A stretch of DNA of 64,000 nucleotides, from contig NZ_RHHQ01000025.1 in the NCBI RefSeq assembly GCF_003710825.1, positions 154,406-218,405 on the forward strand, in the 5' to 3' direction. The translations under genes were made by a program, and so were the position numbers. The DNA comes from Brevibacillus fluminis (GTDB lineage Bacteria; Bacillota; Bacilli; Brevibacillales; Brevibacillaceae). Below the pieces are notes generated by a model that did not search any database, was not told the DNA's origin, and saw only the letters and a program-made list of their open reading frames with translations. Of this stretch, positions 18,051-28,144 are shown in pieces. The first letter of the stretch is position 1; the number at the start of each line of letters is the position of its first letter.

Positions 18051-20213
18051 CTAGCCGGTTTGCTTGGACGCAAGCACAGGAAGCTTCACATGGCTTGGAT
18101 GCTGTGCATCATGATAAACCTGTTGCACTGCGATGATAAACGTTGTATCGGTTGCCGGATCATTGCCTGTATTATGGTTGGGGAAGGCCAGGTTTTTTGC
18201 TCCCGAGGTGACCGATACACGGATACGGTGGCCCTTTTTGAACAGATTGGCTATTTTGCTCATTTTGATTTCGTAGCGTTCAATCTTGTCAGGATCGAGC
18301 AATTCAGGACGCTCTGTGGAATGGCGGTAGCGGGCGCGAATCAGCCCGTCCGAGAGGCGGATGGAATTCCCCTCTTCATCCACATCGGTGAGCCGGACTA
18401 GCCAATCTGTATCCCGCGCCGAGCTGGATGCGTAGAGTACCGCATACACATCCCCGGCGATCGCAAGCTCCTCCTCGAGCGGTGGGGACGTATAGACCAA
18501 AACATCTTCGCGCAGCTCCACATCGCGGTAATTCTCCGGCACGCTGCACTCGTTTTCCGACATGTCGATGAGAAAGGGAGCAGCATCCTGCGGGTCAAAC
18601 CGGTAGCTGTCAGGCTCCTGATCATCTTGCGCTCGTGTCGAAAGTGTACCATCGCCGTTGCTTGTTTTGGCGTGCCCGGCGCTGTGCAAATAGTAAGGTG
18701 TATACACAACCTCTTGCGGGGGCCAATTCTCGCTTGTTTTCCATTCATCCTCGCCCACCATGTAATATTGGACGCGCTCCCCTTCTTCAACACCGTTGCC
18801 GATTCCCTTCAAAAACCGGTCAAACCAGCGCTGCTGCAAAACATCCAGATCATAGCGGATGGCATTGTTGCCAAATTGTACGTTGTGAATCGAACGGGTC
18901 GTATTCGCATGATGGTACCATGGGCCAAGGATCATCTTCAGGTTTTCACGCCCATGCCTTTCGCACATTTCCCACGCTTCCGTCGTTCCTGCTCCGTTGT
19001 CATCGTACCAGCCGGAGACAAGCAGCGCGGGTACGTTCACCTTATCCCCGTACTGTGCCCAATCTGCTCTCGCCCAGAATTCATCGTTGTCCGGATGGCT
19101 CATCCACTCATTCCAGAAATGGACGTCTTTGCCCAATGCTTTTGCCGGAATATCGGTTAGCGGACGGATCGCAAGCACCTCGTCCCAGTCGTCGCGGACT
19201 GCTCCGGCCAAATTTTTCTTGCGATCTGCCATGGCGAAAGCCCAGGCCAAAGTGCCGGATAGAATGGTCCCGCCTTTTCGCGGCAGATCGCCAAACGGGG
19301 TCCCGGCGGTCACGTAGCTGACAATCGCTTTCAAATGAGGGTTACCCGATGCGGCTGCCGCCCATTGAACGTAACCGCCGTACGAGCCACCGATCATCCC
19401 CACTTTGCCATCGGACCATGATTGGGCGGCGATCCAGTTCAGTGTGTCGTCGCCATCCTCCATTTCATTGGCGCAAGGTAACCATTCGCCCTCGGAATCT
19501 TCACGCCCGCGCGTATCCTGCGAAACAAGGGCATAGCCTTTTCTCACAAATCGCAGCCAGTGAGAGCCGCCGAAATGTTCCGCTATTCTGCCATACGGCG
19601 TACGAATCAGAATAGTCGGAACACGGCTTCCCTCTGGCAGTCCGCTCGGCAGCCAGACTTCTGTCGCTAGCTTGATTCCGTCACGCATGACCACATCATG
19701 TCTGCCTAATTGGGTGACGCCATACGCTGCTTTGGAAAGGAGCGGATCATTCCAGTCCGACATTGGCGTGAACGCTTCATATCCAGGCTGAACCAGTATC
19801 GTACTCTCTCCGCGTCCACTGAGCAAAAAAGCGATGATCTGCCGATCCATTACAACCAGATCGATCGGCATCTTCTCGTCGCGCAGCGCCCATACCCAAG
19901 CTGATTTCCGCTCGCCGTCGACATGTCCCGCTACTTGGAAATACCGCTGATAATGTCCGCCCCAGCTCGTCACAACAACATCGGCTGCTTCCCAATCCGT
20001 CTCATTCCACTCTTGCAGCCGCTCAGCGATCAACTGCAACGGTAGTCCATACTCGTGATTGTCGGCTGGTAGCGCTTCAAGTTGGGTCCACCCGTCACAC
20101 TCCAGTGTTCTTCTCCGGTGAAGCCATCCTTCGTCCGACGCATACAAATCGGCGAGATGAATGCCCGATTCATAAAGCTTGTATTTTTGTCTATTCGGTT
20201 TTATCGATTCCAT
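18051..20213 (-). CDS. CocE/NonD family hydrolase (X-Pro dipeptidyl-peptidase S15-like) with N-terminal extension
   Basis: Serine hydrolase that cuts acyl or X-Pro bonds. The alpha/beta hydrolase core carries the nucleophile in MIGGSYGGYVQW (Ser about 277). The family's N-terminal entry DGIKLATEVWLP starts near 178, and a C-terminal jelly-roll ends the protein, as in PepX_C. The first 170 or so residues are an extra domain without a signature I recognise; typical CocE proteins begin close to the DG-x-x-L-A segment. ATG at 20213 is used; a TTG at 20246 with AAAGG in front is an alternative. No signal peptide. Last gene of the peptide operon, so it probably finishes breakdown of imported peptides. 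Confidence 0.85.
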   Translation of the reverse strand: MESIKPNRQKYKLYESGIHLADLYASDEGWLHRRRTLECDGWTQLEALPADNHEYGLPLQLIAERLQEWNETDWEAADVVVTSWGGHYQRYFQVAGHVDGERKSAWVWALRDEKMPIDLVVMDRQIIAFLLSGRGESTILVQPGYEAFTPMSDWNDPLLSKAAYGVTQLGRHDVVMRDGIKLATEVWLPSGLPEGSRVPTILIRTPYGRIAEHFGGSHWLRFVRKGYALVSQDTRGREDSEGEWLPCANEMEDGDDTLNWIAAQSWSDGKVGMIGGSYGGYVQWAAAASGNPHLKAIVSYVTAGTPFGDLPRKGGTILSGTLAWAFAMADRKKNLAGAVRDDWDEVLAIRPLTDIPAKALGKDVHFWNEWMSHPDNDEFWARADWAQYGDKVNVPALLVSGWYDDNGAGTTEAWEMCERHGRENLKMILGPWYHHANTTRSIHNVQFGNNAIRYDLDVLQQRWFDRFLKGIGNGVEEGERVQYYMVGEDEWKTSENWPPQEVVYTPYYLHSAGHAKTSNGDGTLSTRAQDDQEPDSYRFDPQDAAPFLIDMSENECSVPENYRDVELREDVLVYTSPPLEEELAIAGDVYAVLYASSSARDTDWLVRLTDVDEEGNSIRLSDGLIRARYRHSTERPELLDPDKIERYEIKMSKIANLFKKGHRIRVSVTSGAKNLAFPNHNTGNDPATDTTFIIAVQQVYHDAQHPSHVKLPVLASKQTG

Positions 20214-20340
20214 CGCTCTTCCCGTCTCCTCTCTGTGTTCGCACAAACCAACCTTTTAAGCCTGCTGCGCTTCTAGAAGGGCTGCAGGTTCGGCAGCTTC
20301 CATATGAAGCGAGCTAATTTGCTACCAGGCTGTCTCTCAA

Positions 20341-21468
20341 TTATGCAAACAGGGTTGCCGGGTGAAAGCTGGCTTCACGCACTTGGAATTTTTTTACCTT
20401 CTCTTCATTGACTGAATAGCCAATCCCAAGCCCTGTCGGTACAGCGAGCATACCTGGGGCAGCCAGCTTCACCTCAGGCTCGACAATTTCTTCAAGCCAG
20501 TAACGATCCGATGCGGACGTATCGCCCGGTATCGTAAAATTGTCAAGCGAGGTAAGCGCGATGTTGTGGGCGCGCCCTACTCCCATTTCGAGCATACCGC
20601 CGCACCAGACCGGAATGCCGTGCTTTTGGCAGAGATCATGCATTTTTTTCGCTTCGGTCAGTCCCCCAACGCGACCCACCTTGATGTTAATGATTTTGCA
20701 GCTGCCCAGCTCAATCGCCTTCTCGACGTCCACGATGGTGTGGATACTCTCGTCGAGGCAGATCGGGGTTTTCAGTTCACGCTGCAGCTTCGCATGGTCG
20801 ATGATATCGTCATGCGCGAGCGGTTGTTCGATCATGATGAGATCGTACTGATCCAGCTCCTTCAGCAGAGGAAGATCGCTTAGCGAGTAAGCGGAATTGG
20901 CATCCGCCATCAGTGGCACATCTGCGCCAAAGCGCTCGCGAATCGCCTTGATTACCTCGAGATCAAAGCCCGGCTTGATTTTGACTTTGATTTTTTTATA
21001 CCCTTCTGCCAAGAAGCGCTCGACGTTTTGCAGTACATGGTCTACAGACGGCTCGATCCCGATGCTGACCCCTACGTCGATCGTTTTCTTTTGGCCGCCC
21101 AGCGCATGCGCAAGCGACATGCCCTGCTGCTTCGCGTACAAATCCCAGACCGCCATCTCGAGCGCTGCCTTTGCCATATGGTTGCGGCGCAGCGGCGCAA
21201 ACAGCTCGGATACGTTGTCAGGGTGCGTAATCTTGCTCGCAAAAAGCTGAGGAATGAGAAACGTCTCCAGCATATACCAGATCGTTTCGGTCGTTTCCTC
21301 GTTATAGACCGGAATCGTCATCGCCACGCTCTCCGCGTAGCCGACTTCCCCGCCGCCATGGACACTGACCAGAATAAAATCCTTATCTACCATCCGCCGA
21401 AAGCTGGTTTCGAACGGCGCTTTTAAAGGAACTTGCAACTGCTGCAGTTTCACTTGTTCAATTTTCAT
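20341..21468 (-). CDS. Enolase-superfamily N-acylamino acid racemase / o-succinylbenzoate synthase-like
   Basis: Mg-dependent enzyme of the muconate lactonising subgroup, 375 residues. Acid/base Lys163 lies in KIKVKIKPG and Lys263 in NIKVGRVGG. The metal ligands are Asp189 (MADAN), Glu214 (MIEQPL) and Asp239 (CLDES). These positions equal those known for the Amycolatopsis NSAR/OSBS enzyme. The C-terminal GGMLEMGVGRAHN is typical of the NSAR/OSBS family and not of dipeptide epimerases. No menaquinone genes are near; the neighbours are peptide transporters and peptidases. Racemisation of N-acyl (for example N-succinyl) amino acids, and so salvage of D-residues, is the likeliest role. OSBS activity cannot be excluded from sequence. 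Confidence 0.88.
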   Translation of the reverse strand: MKIEQVKLQQLQVPLKAPFETSFRRMVDKDFILVSVHGGGEVGYAESVAMTIPVYNEETTETIWYMLETFLIPQLFASKITHPDNVSELFAPLRRNHMAKAALEMAVWDLYAKQQGMSLAHALGGQKKTIDVGVSIGIEPSVDHVLQNVERFLAEGYKKIKVKIKPGFDLEVIKAIRERFGADVPLMADANSAYSLSDLPLLKELDQYDLIMIEQPLAHDDIIDHAKLQRELKTPICLDESIHTIVDVEKAIELGSCKIINIKVGRVGGLTEAKKMHDLCQKHGIPVWCGGMLEMGVGRAHNIALTSLDNFTIPGDTSASDRYWLEEIVEPEVKLAAPGMLAVPTGLGIGYSVNEEKVKKFQVREASFHPATLFA

Positions 21469-21549
21469 CTGAATAATATCCCTTCTCCAACTTTTCAGTC
21501 AGCTTCAAGTTGTGTTCTACATTACTTTGACTATGAACCATTTTCACAC

Positions 21550-23163
21550 TTACTCTTCAACCCAGCTATCTTGCAAGATGGGATAGCCGAATGGATGAAG
21601 CCTCACATCGTGGACACGCTGGTTGATGATGGTGAATTTTTTCTCGGTAAAGATCGGAATCCAGTACGCCTGGTCCACTACCCGTTTCTGCAGATCGATG
21701 TAAATCTGCCTGCGCTGGTCGGTGTTAACGGTGACACGGCCCTTTTCCAACAATGTATCAATCTGCTTGTCGTCAATATTGGAAAAGTTAGAGCCGCCAT
21801 TGCGTTGGCTGGAGTGCATGTATTGAAACAGCGTATCTGGATCGGTAGCACCGAATCCCATCACCGTCATGTCAAAATTCCCTGACATTGCCGTCTGGAT
21901 CATGGCCGCTGGCTCCAGCGTATCGATTACCACCTCGACGCCGATCTCTTTGAGCATCCCTTGAACCAGTTGGGCTGGATGTGAAAAGCGTTCTATGCTG
22001 AGCAGGTGAATTTTGAGCGGGGCGCCATCACGCTCGCGCACGCCTTTCCCGTTCAGCTTCCAGCCCGCCTCGTCAAGCAGCTTGCCCGCTTCCTCAGGAT
22101 TAAATGAATAGGCGTACTCCTTGATCGCCGGATCATAGCCAAACATGGCCTCGCCTATCGGTCCGTACGCAGGGACGCCTTCCCCCTGAAGCGAGGCTTG
22201 CACGATGGCTTCTTTATTCACGGCCAGATTGAACGCCTTGCGCACACGGATATCCTGGAAGATCTCGTTTTTTAGATTCATCTCGATAAACAGGCCAATC
22301 CCGCTTTTCAATTGCTCAAGTACGGTGAATTTTTCACTATTTTTATACTTTTTCGCGTCCTTGGCCGGAACGTTTGTCGCGATATCAAGAGAGCCGCTGT
22401 CCAATGCAGCGAGCATGGTTTGGCTATTTTTAATGAAGCGGATCACGAATTTGTCCGGTCTGACCGGTCCCTGATTCTGTGCAGATGCGTCGGCCCAGTG
22501 AAAATCAGGGTTACGGATCAGCGTAACGGATTCGCTTGGCCTCCAGCTTTCGAATTTCCAAGCGCCGACACCAACCGGATTCCGCCCGTATTGCTTGCCC
22601 GCCGTCTCGATCGCCTTACGTGACAGCGGCTGTGACCAGCCAGTGACGGTGAGATCGGAGAGAAGTGGCGCTGAGGGTTCTTTTAAATGAAGCACGAGTG
22701 TCTGATCATCTGGCACCGTGATCGACTCGATTGCGGAGAGCGCCGCTCCCGCGCCTTGCTGGACGAATTCTGTCGACCGCGCCCGTTCGAACGTCTCTTT
22801 GTAGCTTTGGGCGGTTAGAGGGGTCCCGTCATGAAACACGACGCCAGAACGCAAGGTAAAGGTCCATGTTTTCCCGTCCTCTGAGACAGAATATGACGTG
22901 GCAAGGGACGGGATGATCTGTTTGGTTTTTTCATCAACAGCAAGCAAGGCTCCCCCCATATAGCCACCGACATATTCCGCCGCGAGCATCGAGCTCGCAT
23001 GCATATCCAATGTATCCGGCTCCTCGGTCATCGCAAGGGTAATCGTCCCGCCCGTTTTCGGAGCGGATGCGGTTTGCCCCGGTTGGGGCTTGGTAACAGC
23101 AGCCTGACTGCATCCTGCCGTCAGACCGAGTGTAGCAACAAGCAACGCACGAATCAGACGCAT
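21550..23163 (-). CDS. Peptide ABC transporter substrate-binding lipoprotein (family 5), copy B
   Basis: Second binding protein within the peptide operon, 537 residues. A short signal peptide ends in the lipobox LTAGC with Cys18. The mature start GGTITLAMTEEPDTLDMHAS shows the family 5 fold. It is more distant from copies A (10476) and C (29083) than these are from each other, so it probably binds a different peptide class while using the same permease. It follows the S9 peptidase by 24 bases and precedes the racemase-type enolase. Confidence 0.9.
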   Translation of the reverse strand: MRLIRALLVATLGLTAGCSQAAVTKPQPGQTASAPKTGGTITLAMTEEPDTLDMHASSMLAAEYVGGYMGGALLAVDEKTKQIIPSLATSYSVSEDGKTWTFTLRSGVVFHDGTPLTAQSYKETFERARSTEFVQQGAGAALSAIESITVPDDQTLVLHLKEPSAPLLSDLTVTGWSQPLSRKAIETAGKQYGRNPVGVGAWKFESWRPSESVTLIRNPDFHWADASAQNQGPVRPDKFVIRFIKNSQTMLAALDSGSLDIATNVPAKDAKKYKNSEKFTVLEQLKSGIGLFIEMNLKNEIFQDIRVRKAFNLAVNKEAIVQASLQGEGVPAYGPIGEAMFGYDPAIKEYAYSFNPEEAGKLLDEAGWKLNGKGVRERDGAPLKIHLLSIERFSHPAQLVQGMLKEIGVEVVIDTLEPAAMIQTAMSGNFDMTVMGFGATDPDTLFQYMHSSQRNGGSNFSNIDDKQIDTLLEKGRVTVNTDQRRQIYIDLQKRVVDQAYWIPIFTEKKFTIINQRVHDVRLHPFGYPILQDSWVEE

Positions 23164-23187
23164 CGTTTACACCTCTCTCCTCTCGGA

Positions 23188-25194
23188 TTAGCCCTGCGGC
23201 AGCCGTACCGTGACGAAATCAACCATTGCCTGCAACCGTGCCTTGCGCAGGGACGGCTTGCCGATTTGGAGCAGCCCGTGGCTTGAATCCGGCATTCGCA
23301 GCAATTCCACCTCGCTGCCTTGTCGCTTCAGATGGGTATAAAACTGCTCCGCTTGCTCCATCGGGCAGCGCAGGTCTTGCTCCGCATGCATGAGCAAAAG
23401 TGGTGTTTTCACCTTGTCGACATAGGCGAGCGGCGAGTGTTTCCAGAGCGTCTCAAGATCCGTCTTACCCAAGAACTCGCGATTGACAAAGGTCGGGGAA
23501 ATATCGCTTGTGCCGTACATGGAAATCCAGTTGGAGATGCAGCCTTCCGAAATCGCTGCAAAGAACCGATCGGTTTTGGTCAAAAGCCAGTTCACCATGA
23601 AGCCGCCATAGCTAATGCCATTGACCGCTACGCGGCTTTCGTCAAGAAAATCGTAGCGACGCAGCGCCTCTGCCAAGCCATTCAAAAGATCCAGATGGTC
23701 CTTCCCGCCGTAATCGCCATGCACTGCCTCGGAAAATTCCTTGCCAAATCCTGAGCTGCCGCGCGGATTGAGGTACAGAACCGCAAAGCCTTGGGCAGCA
23801 AACAACTGCATCTGGTGAAAATAGGCAAAGCTGAACATGGAGTGCGGGCCACCGTGAATATCGAGCAAAACCGGATATTTTTTCCCCGGCGTGAACTGGG
23901 CCGGTTTCAGCAAAAAGCCCTGGATCTGCCAATCGTCGACAGACGTATAGGTGAACTCCTCCGGCAAGGAGACAATCAGCTCTTGCATCAGCGCGTCGTT
24001 GCAATCATCCAACCTCAGCTCCTCGCCCGTTCGGTCGATGAACGCAATTTGGCCAGGATGGTACGATGTAGAGCAGGCAATGGTAAGCGAGTCCTGCCCA
24101 TCATAAGAGAAATGAAAGATCGTCCTCTGACCGCCCGCTACAACCTCAGGAGATGCACCATTTTGTTCCCGGGAGAATCGGACAATCTCGTTCTTCCCTT
24201 CCCGCGTGCAAAGCGCATAGATCCAAGCACCGTCACGCGACCATTGCGGACTTAGCGGATAGCGAAGATGGTACATATCGGTAAAAGAATAATCGCCCAG
24301 CGAATACGGATACTCGCCTGAAAGCAGGATCACATTGCCGCCGTCACAATCCATCACATACAACTGGCAGTGCTCGGTGTTTCCCGAAAAGGCGATTTGG
24401 CTGCCATCCGGAGAGTAGACCGGAACACGCGCATCACGATTGGTGTAGAGCGTTTCCACTTCACCGCCTGCTGACGGAACACGCAAAATCTGTCCGCCAA
24501 AAATAGGCGGCTCATCACGATTCGCGGTAAAGGCGATGTATGATCCATTCGGAGAAATGGTCGGATCGCAGATGTCGTACGGTTCGCTTGTCAACTGCTT
24601 CCACTCGCCCGTCTCCACATGGATCGCGACCAGCTGCCGCGTCAAGTCCTGATGCAGCCCGGCACCATCCAGCTTGTAATAAGGCTGATCATATCGCTTC
24701 GGACTAGCGATCCACGCCTTGTTCTCCCGCGCGATCTGGTCATCGAGCTCTTTTGCTGTTTTGTCCGCAGCCAATACCTCGATGCTTCTCGTCTTGGTAT
24801 GCACGGGGACAAGCCCATAGAGGTACTTCCCATCCGGCGACCAGAGGAGCGAGCTAATCCCATGCCGAAACCGTGTGAGCTGCACAGCCTCGCCGCCGTC
24901 AAGCGGGAGCAGCCAAGCCTGCATACCGTTTTCGCGATTGGACAAAAAAGCGATGGCTCTGCTGTTGGGCGACCAGGCCGGCGCGAGATTGCGGCTCCCC
25001 GCAGTCGTCAGGACGCGACTCTTTGTGCCGCGAATGTCTGTTAGATGCAATTGTGTGTCATAATCATCTTCACGCTCACGAACCACTGTTTTTTCATAGA
25101 CAACCAGTTTGCCATCAGGTGAAATCGTCGGATTGCTCGGCCATTGGAACTTGACAATGTCTTCTGCTGTAACCAGCCTTTGATTCACATTCAT
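23188..25194 (-). CDS. S9 family peptidase, acylaminoacyl-peptidase-like
   Basis: Prolyl oligopeptidase-family enzyme of about 668 residues. The N-terminal half shows WD/TolB-like propeller repeats (PTISPDGKLVVYE, APAWSPNSRAIAFLS, LLWSPDGKYLYGL). The catalytic Ser lies in VNGISYGGFMVNW (about 528), the Asp in HAEQDLRCP (about 607) and the His in PDSSHGLL (about 639). GxSYGGF is typical of acylaminoacyl peptidases. ATG at 25194 is preferred because GGAGG lies 8 bases upstream; an ATG ten codons earlier lacks a site. No signal peptide. Sits between the ATPase subunits and the second binding protein, so it acts on imported peptides, possibly N-blocked ones. Confidence 0.9.
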   Translation of the reverse strand: MNVNQRLVTAEDIVKFQWPSNPTISPDGKLVVYEKTVVREREDDYDTQLHLTDIRGTKSRVLTTAGSRNLAPAWSPNSRAIAFLSNRENGMQAWLLPLDGGEAVQLTRFRHGISSLLWSPDGKYLYGLVPVHTKTRSIEVLAADKTAKELDDQIARENKAWIASPKRYDQPYYKLDGAGLHQDLTRQLVAIHVETGEWKQLTSEPYDICDPTISPNGSYIAFTANRDEPPIFGGQILRVPSAGGEVETLYTNRDARVPVYSPDGSQIAFSGNTEHCQLYVMDCDGGNVILLSGEYPYSLGDYSFTDMYHLRYPLSPQWSRDGAWIYALCTREGKNEIVRFSREQNGASPEVVAGGQRTIFHFSYDGQDSLTIACSTSYHPGQIAFIDRTGEELRLDDCNDALMQELIVSLPEEFTYTSVDDWQIQGFLLKPAQFTPGKKYPVLLDIHGGPHSMFSFAYFHQMQLFAAQGFAVLYLNPRGSSGFGKEFSEAVHGDYGGKDHLDLLNGLAEALRRYDFLDESRVAVNGISYGGFMVNWLLTKTDRFFAAISEGCISNWISMYGTSDISPTFVNREFLGKTDLETLWKHSPLAYVDKVKTPLLLMHAEQDLRCPMEQAEQFYTHLKRQGSEVELLRMPDSSHGLLQIGKPSLRKARLQAMVDFVTVRLPQG

Positions 25195-25268
25195 CACGCC
25201 CGCCTCCAATTTGATCATTTTCACACACCATCTGTTGCCGTCCTGTTGTCAAACGTTACGGTTCCTGC

Positions 25269-26228
25269 TTACTCATAGAGATGACACGTAACAATCCTGC
25301 CCTCGACCTCTTGAGGGCGCGGTGCCTGCGTCTTGCAAATGTCCATGCAAGCATGACAGCGCGGATGAAACTTGCAACCAGTCGGTGGATTGGACGGCGA
25401 TGGAAGGTCACCTTTCAAAATGATCCGCTCACGGCGATCATCGGGATCCTGCACCGGCACGGCCGACAAGAGCGCTTGCGAATATGGGTGCAGCGCTCGC
25501 TGGAATAACGCTTCCTTCGTTGCCAGCTCAACGATCTCACCGAGATACATGACGGCCACCCTGTCAGCAATGTGCTCGACGACACCGAGATCGTGTGAGA
25601 TGAAAATATAGGTAAGCGCGAACTGTTCTTGCAAATCCTGCATCAGATTGAGGATCTGCGACTGAATGGAGACATCGAGAGCCGAAACCGGTTCATCTGC
25701 GATGATCAGCTTGGGACGCAGCATCAGTGCGCGCGCAATGCCAATGCGCTGCCGTTGGCCGCCGGAAAACTCATGCGGATAACGGAGCAGATAGCGTTTG
25801 CTGAGGCCCACAATCTCGATGGTCTCCTCGATCAAACGCTCCCGCTCTTCATGTGGCACACGATGGGCAATCAGCGGCTCCATGAGGATTTGCTTGATCG
25901 TCAGTTTCGGATTCAGCGTATCGAACGGGTTTTGGAAAACCATCTGCATGTTCCGTCTGGCCGCCTTCATTTCCTTTTTACCAAAGCGATGCAGCGGTTC
26001 TCCCTGAAACTCGATTTCCCCGCCTGAAGGCTCCACAAGCCTGAGAATGCAGCGGCCAAGGGTCGATTTGCCACAGCCGGATTCGCCGACGATCCCCAGC
26101 GTTTCTCCCATGTGGATCGTCAGATCGATGCCGTTGACGGCATGCACATAGGTCGCTTCTTTGAACAGTCCTTTTTTCACAGGAAAGCGTTTTTGCAGTC
26201 CTTTTACTTCCAAAAGCACCGGATTCAT
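25269..26228 (-). CDS. Oligopeptide/dipeptide ABC transporter ATP-binding protein (OppF/DppF-like)
   Basis: Cytoplasmic ATPase of the peptide importer. Walker A is GESGCGKST, the signature FSGGQRQRIGIARAL and Walker B LIIADEPVSALD. The C-terminal oligo/dipeptide extension ends in a Cys cluster (TGCKFHPRCHACMDIC) that in relatives can hold an iron-sulfur centre. It overlaps the end of the preceding ATPase gene by four bases, which suggests translational coupling. 319 residues, normal length. Confidence 0.93.
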   Translation of the reverse strand: MNPVLLEVKGLQKRFPVKKGLFKEATYVHAVNGIDLTIHMGETLGIVGESGCGKSTLGRCILRLVEPSGGEIEFQGEPLHRFGKKEMKAARRNMQMVFQNPFDTLNPKLTIKQILMEPLIAHRVPHEERERLIEETIEIVGLSKRYLLRYPHEFSGGQRQRIGIARALMLRPKLIIADEPVSALDVSIQSQILNLMQDLQEQFALTYIFISHDLGVVEHIADRVAVMYLGEIVELATKEALFQRALHPYSQALLSAVPVQDPDDRRERIILKGDLPSPSNPPTGCKFHPRCHACMDICKTQAPRPQEVEGRIVTCHLYE

Positions 26229-27217
26229 AGGATCACCGCCGATGGTTCCGCCTTTTCCTCATACAGCCAGCAGCGGCAGGAGGATTGTTGATCCAGCTCA
26301 AGCAGCGGGGGACGCTGTATTGAACAGATCGGCATTGCCTTGTCACAGCGCGGGGCAAAACGGCAGCCCACCGGATATTCATCGGGGGACGGCACGCTCC
26401 CCGCGATGCTGAAAAGCCGTCTTGCGCCTTTTGACTTGTGCGGCGTGGAATTGATCAGGCCGATTGTATAAGGATGCTTGGGACTGCGGAGCAAGGTGCG
26501 GACATCAGCGTGCTCGATCACCTGTCCGGCATACATCACCATCACCCTGTCACATGTTTCGGCGACAACGCCCAGATCGTGCGTGATCATGATCATGGCC
26601 ATCCCCAGCTCCTTGCGAATGTTTGTGATCAGATCCAGAATTTGCGCCTGAATCGTCACATCCAGCGCGGTTGTCGGCTCGTCTGCGATCAAGAGCGCGG
26701 GGTTGCACGCGATCGCCATGGCGATCATCACCCGCTGGCGCATCCCGCCGGACAGTCGATGGGGATACTCGGCAAAAATTTCATTCGCGCGTGGTATCCC
26801 GACGAGTGTGAGAAGCTCAATCACCCGCTCCCGCGCTTGTTGCTTGTTGAATCCCTCATGCTTCTCCAACACTTCGCTCATCTGCTTTCCGATTGTGAGC
26901 ACCGGGTTTAGGGAGGTCATCGGTTCCTGAAAAATCATCGCCATCTCCTTGCCCCGGATGCGCTGCATTTCCTTTTGGGGAAGGGCGAGAAGGTCACGGC
27001 CGTTCAGCCGGACGCTTCCCTGCCGGATTTTGCCGTTTGCCCCCAACAGCTGCATGATGGAGAGCGAAGCTACGCTTTTGCCGCAGCCCGATTCGCCGAC
27101 GATTCCCAGCGCCTCCCCTTTTTTCACATGAAGGCTCAGCTCGTCGACGACCGTGAAAGCCGCGCCTTTTTTGGTAAACTGTGTTGTCAACCCTGTGACA
27201 TCCAGCACATTTGTCAT
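26225..27217 (-). CDS. Oligopeptide/dipeptide ABC transporter ATP-binding protein (OppD/DppD-like)
   Basis: Partner ATPase of the importer. Walker A is GESGCGKSV, the signature LSGGMRQRVMIAMAI and Walker B LLIADEPTTALD. The C-terminal part has the usual PVGCRFAPRCDKAMPIC cluster. ATG at 27217 is used because AAAGGAGG lies at proper distance; a GTG eight codons earlier does not. It follows the DppC-like permease by 29 bases and overlaps the next ATPase by four. Confidence 0.93.
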   Translation of the reverse strand: MTNVLDVTGLTTQFTKKGAAFTVVDELSLHVKKGEALGIVGESGCGKSVASLSIMQLLGANGKIRQGSVRLNGRDLLALPQKEMQRIRGKEMAMIFQEPMTSLNPVLTIGKQMSEVLEKHEGFNKQQARERVIELLTLVGIPRANEIFAEYPHRLSGGMRQRVMIAMAIACNPALLIADEPTTALDVTIQAQILDLITNIRKELGMAMIMITHDLGVVAETCDRVMVMYAGQVIEHADVRTLLRSPKHPYTIGLINSTPHKSKGARRLFSIAGSVPSPDEYPVGCRFAPRCDKAMPICSIQRPPLLELDQQSSCRCWLYEEKAEPSAVIL

Positions 27218-27246
27218 CAGAAGCTCCCTCCTTTCATTCACGCCGT

Positions 27247-28143
27247 TTACTTTCCTTGTGATTTGGGATCAAATATGTCGCGCAGGGCATCACCCAAAAT
27301 ATTTACCGTAAACACGATGATCGTAATCGCAAGCCCCGGGAAGGTCGCCAGCCACCATGCGTCCGACAGGTAATCCTTGCCTTCGTTGAGCATGGTGCCC
27401 CATTCCGGTGTTGGCGGCTGGGCTCCCAATCCGATAAAGCCCAAGGCGGATGTATCCAAAATGGCGCCGCCGACGAACAGGGTGGTGTAGACGATCAGAA
27501 CGTTGAAAATATTCGGAATGACCTGATTTGTCATAATCCACCAGTTAGAGCTGCCGATCGATCTGCTGGCCTCGACATAGCCGGACGACTTGATCGTCAG
27601 GGCTGCACTCCTGATGAGAATCGCAAAAGCGGGTATCGAGGAGATCCCGATCGCAATCATCGCATTCGTCTGGCTCGGCCCGAGCACCGCCACGATAGCG
27701 AGCGCCAGGATGATGCCCGGCAAAGCGAGCAGCACCTCCATGATCCGCATCAGAATGTTGTCAACGATTCCGCCCACATACGCGCTGACGACACCGATCA
27801 AGGTCCCCAGCACAAACGTGATGCCGACGGCCATGACCGCTACCATTAAGGTCACCCGCGTGCCATACAGCATGCGGGAGAGCAAATCCCTGCCGATCGC
27901 ATCCGTCCCGAGCAGATGGTCTTTAGACGGTCCCTCCAAAAAGGCATCGTAATAGGTTTTGGTTGGATCGTATGGGGCGATCCACGGCCCGATGATGCCC
28001 AGAATGACGATCGCAAACAGAATCATCAGACTGTATCGGGCCGTTCGCTTTTGCCATAGTTTTCGGAGCAGCTGAAAGCGCGGCGCTTGCCACTCCTGTT
28101 GCTGCAACGCTTGAATCTGTGCATTACGGCTGAGCCCGCTCAC
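27247..28143 (-). CDS. Peptide ABC transporter permease (DppC/OppC-like)
   Basis: Inner-membrane subunit of the peptide importer with six predicted membrane segments. It has the N-terminal OppC extension and the coupling motif region EASRSIGSSNWWIMTNQVIPN, which contacts the ATPases. The start is GTG at 28143, which follows AAAGGGGG and lies one base after the stop of the DppB-like gene. A longer reading frame upstream would sit inside that gene and shows no permease character. Confidence 0.92.
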   Translation of the reverse strand: MSGLSRNAQIQALQQQEWQAPRFQLLRKLWQKRTARYSLMILFAIVILGIIGPWIAPYDPTKTYYDAFLEGPSKDHLLGTDAIGRDLLSRMLYGTRVTLMVAVMAVGITFVLGTLIGVVSAYVGGIVDNILMRIMEVLLALPGIILALAIVAVLGPSQTNAMIAIGISSIPAFAILIRSAALTIKSSGYVEASRSIGSSNWWIMTNQVIPNIFNVLIVYTTLFVGGAILDTSALGFIGLGAQPPTPEWGTMLNEGKDYLSDAWWLATFPGLAITIIVFTVNILGDALRDIFDPKSQGK

Positions 28144-28144
28144 G

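Noticed and set aside
20341..21468. Assignment as menC of menaquinone synthesis
   Set aside because: Active-site residues fit, but no men genes are near and the operon is for peptides, so I kept the broader NSAR/OSBS call.
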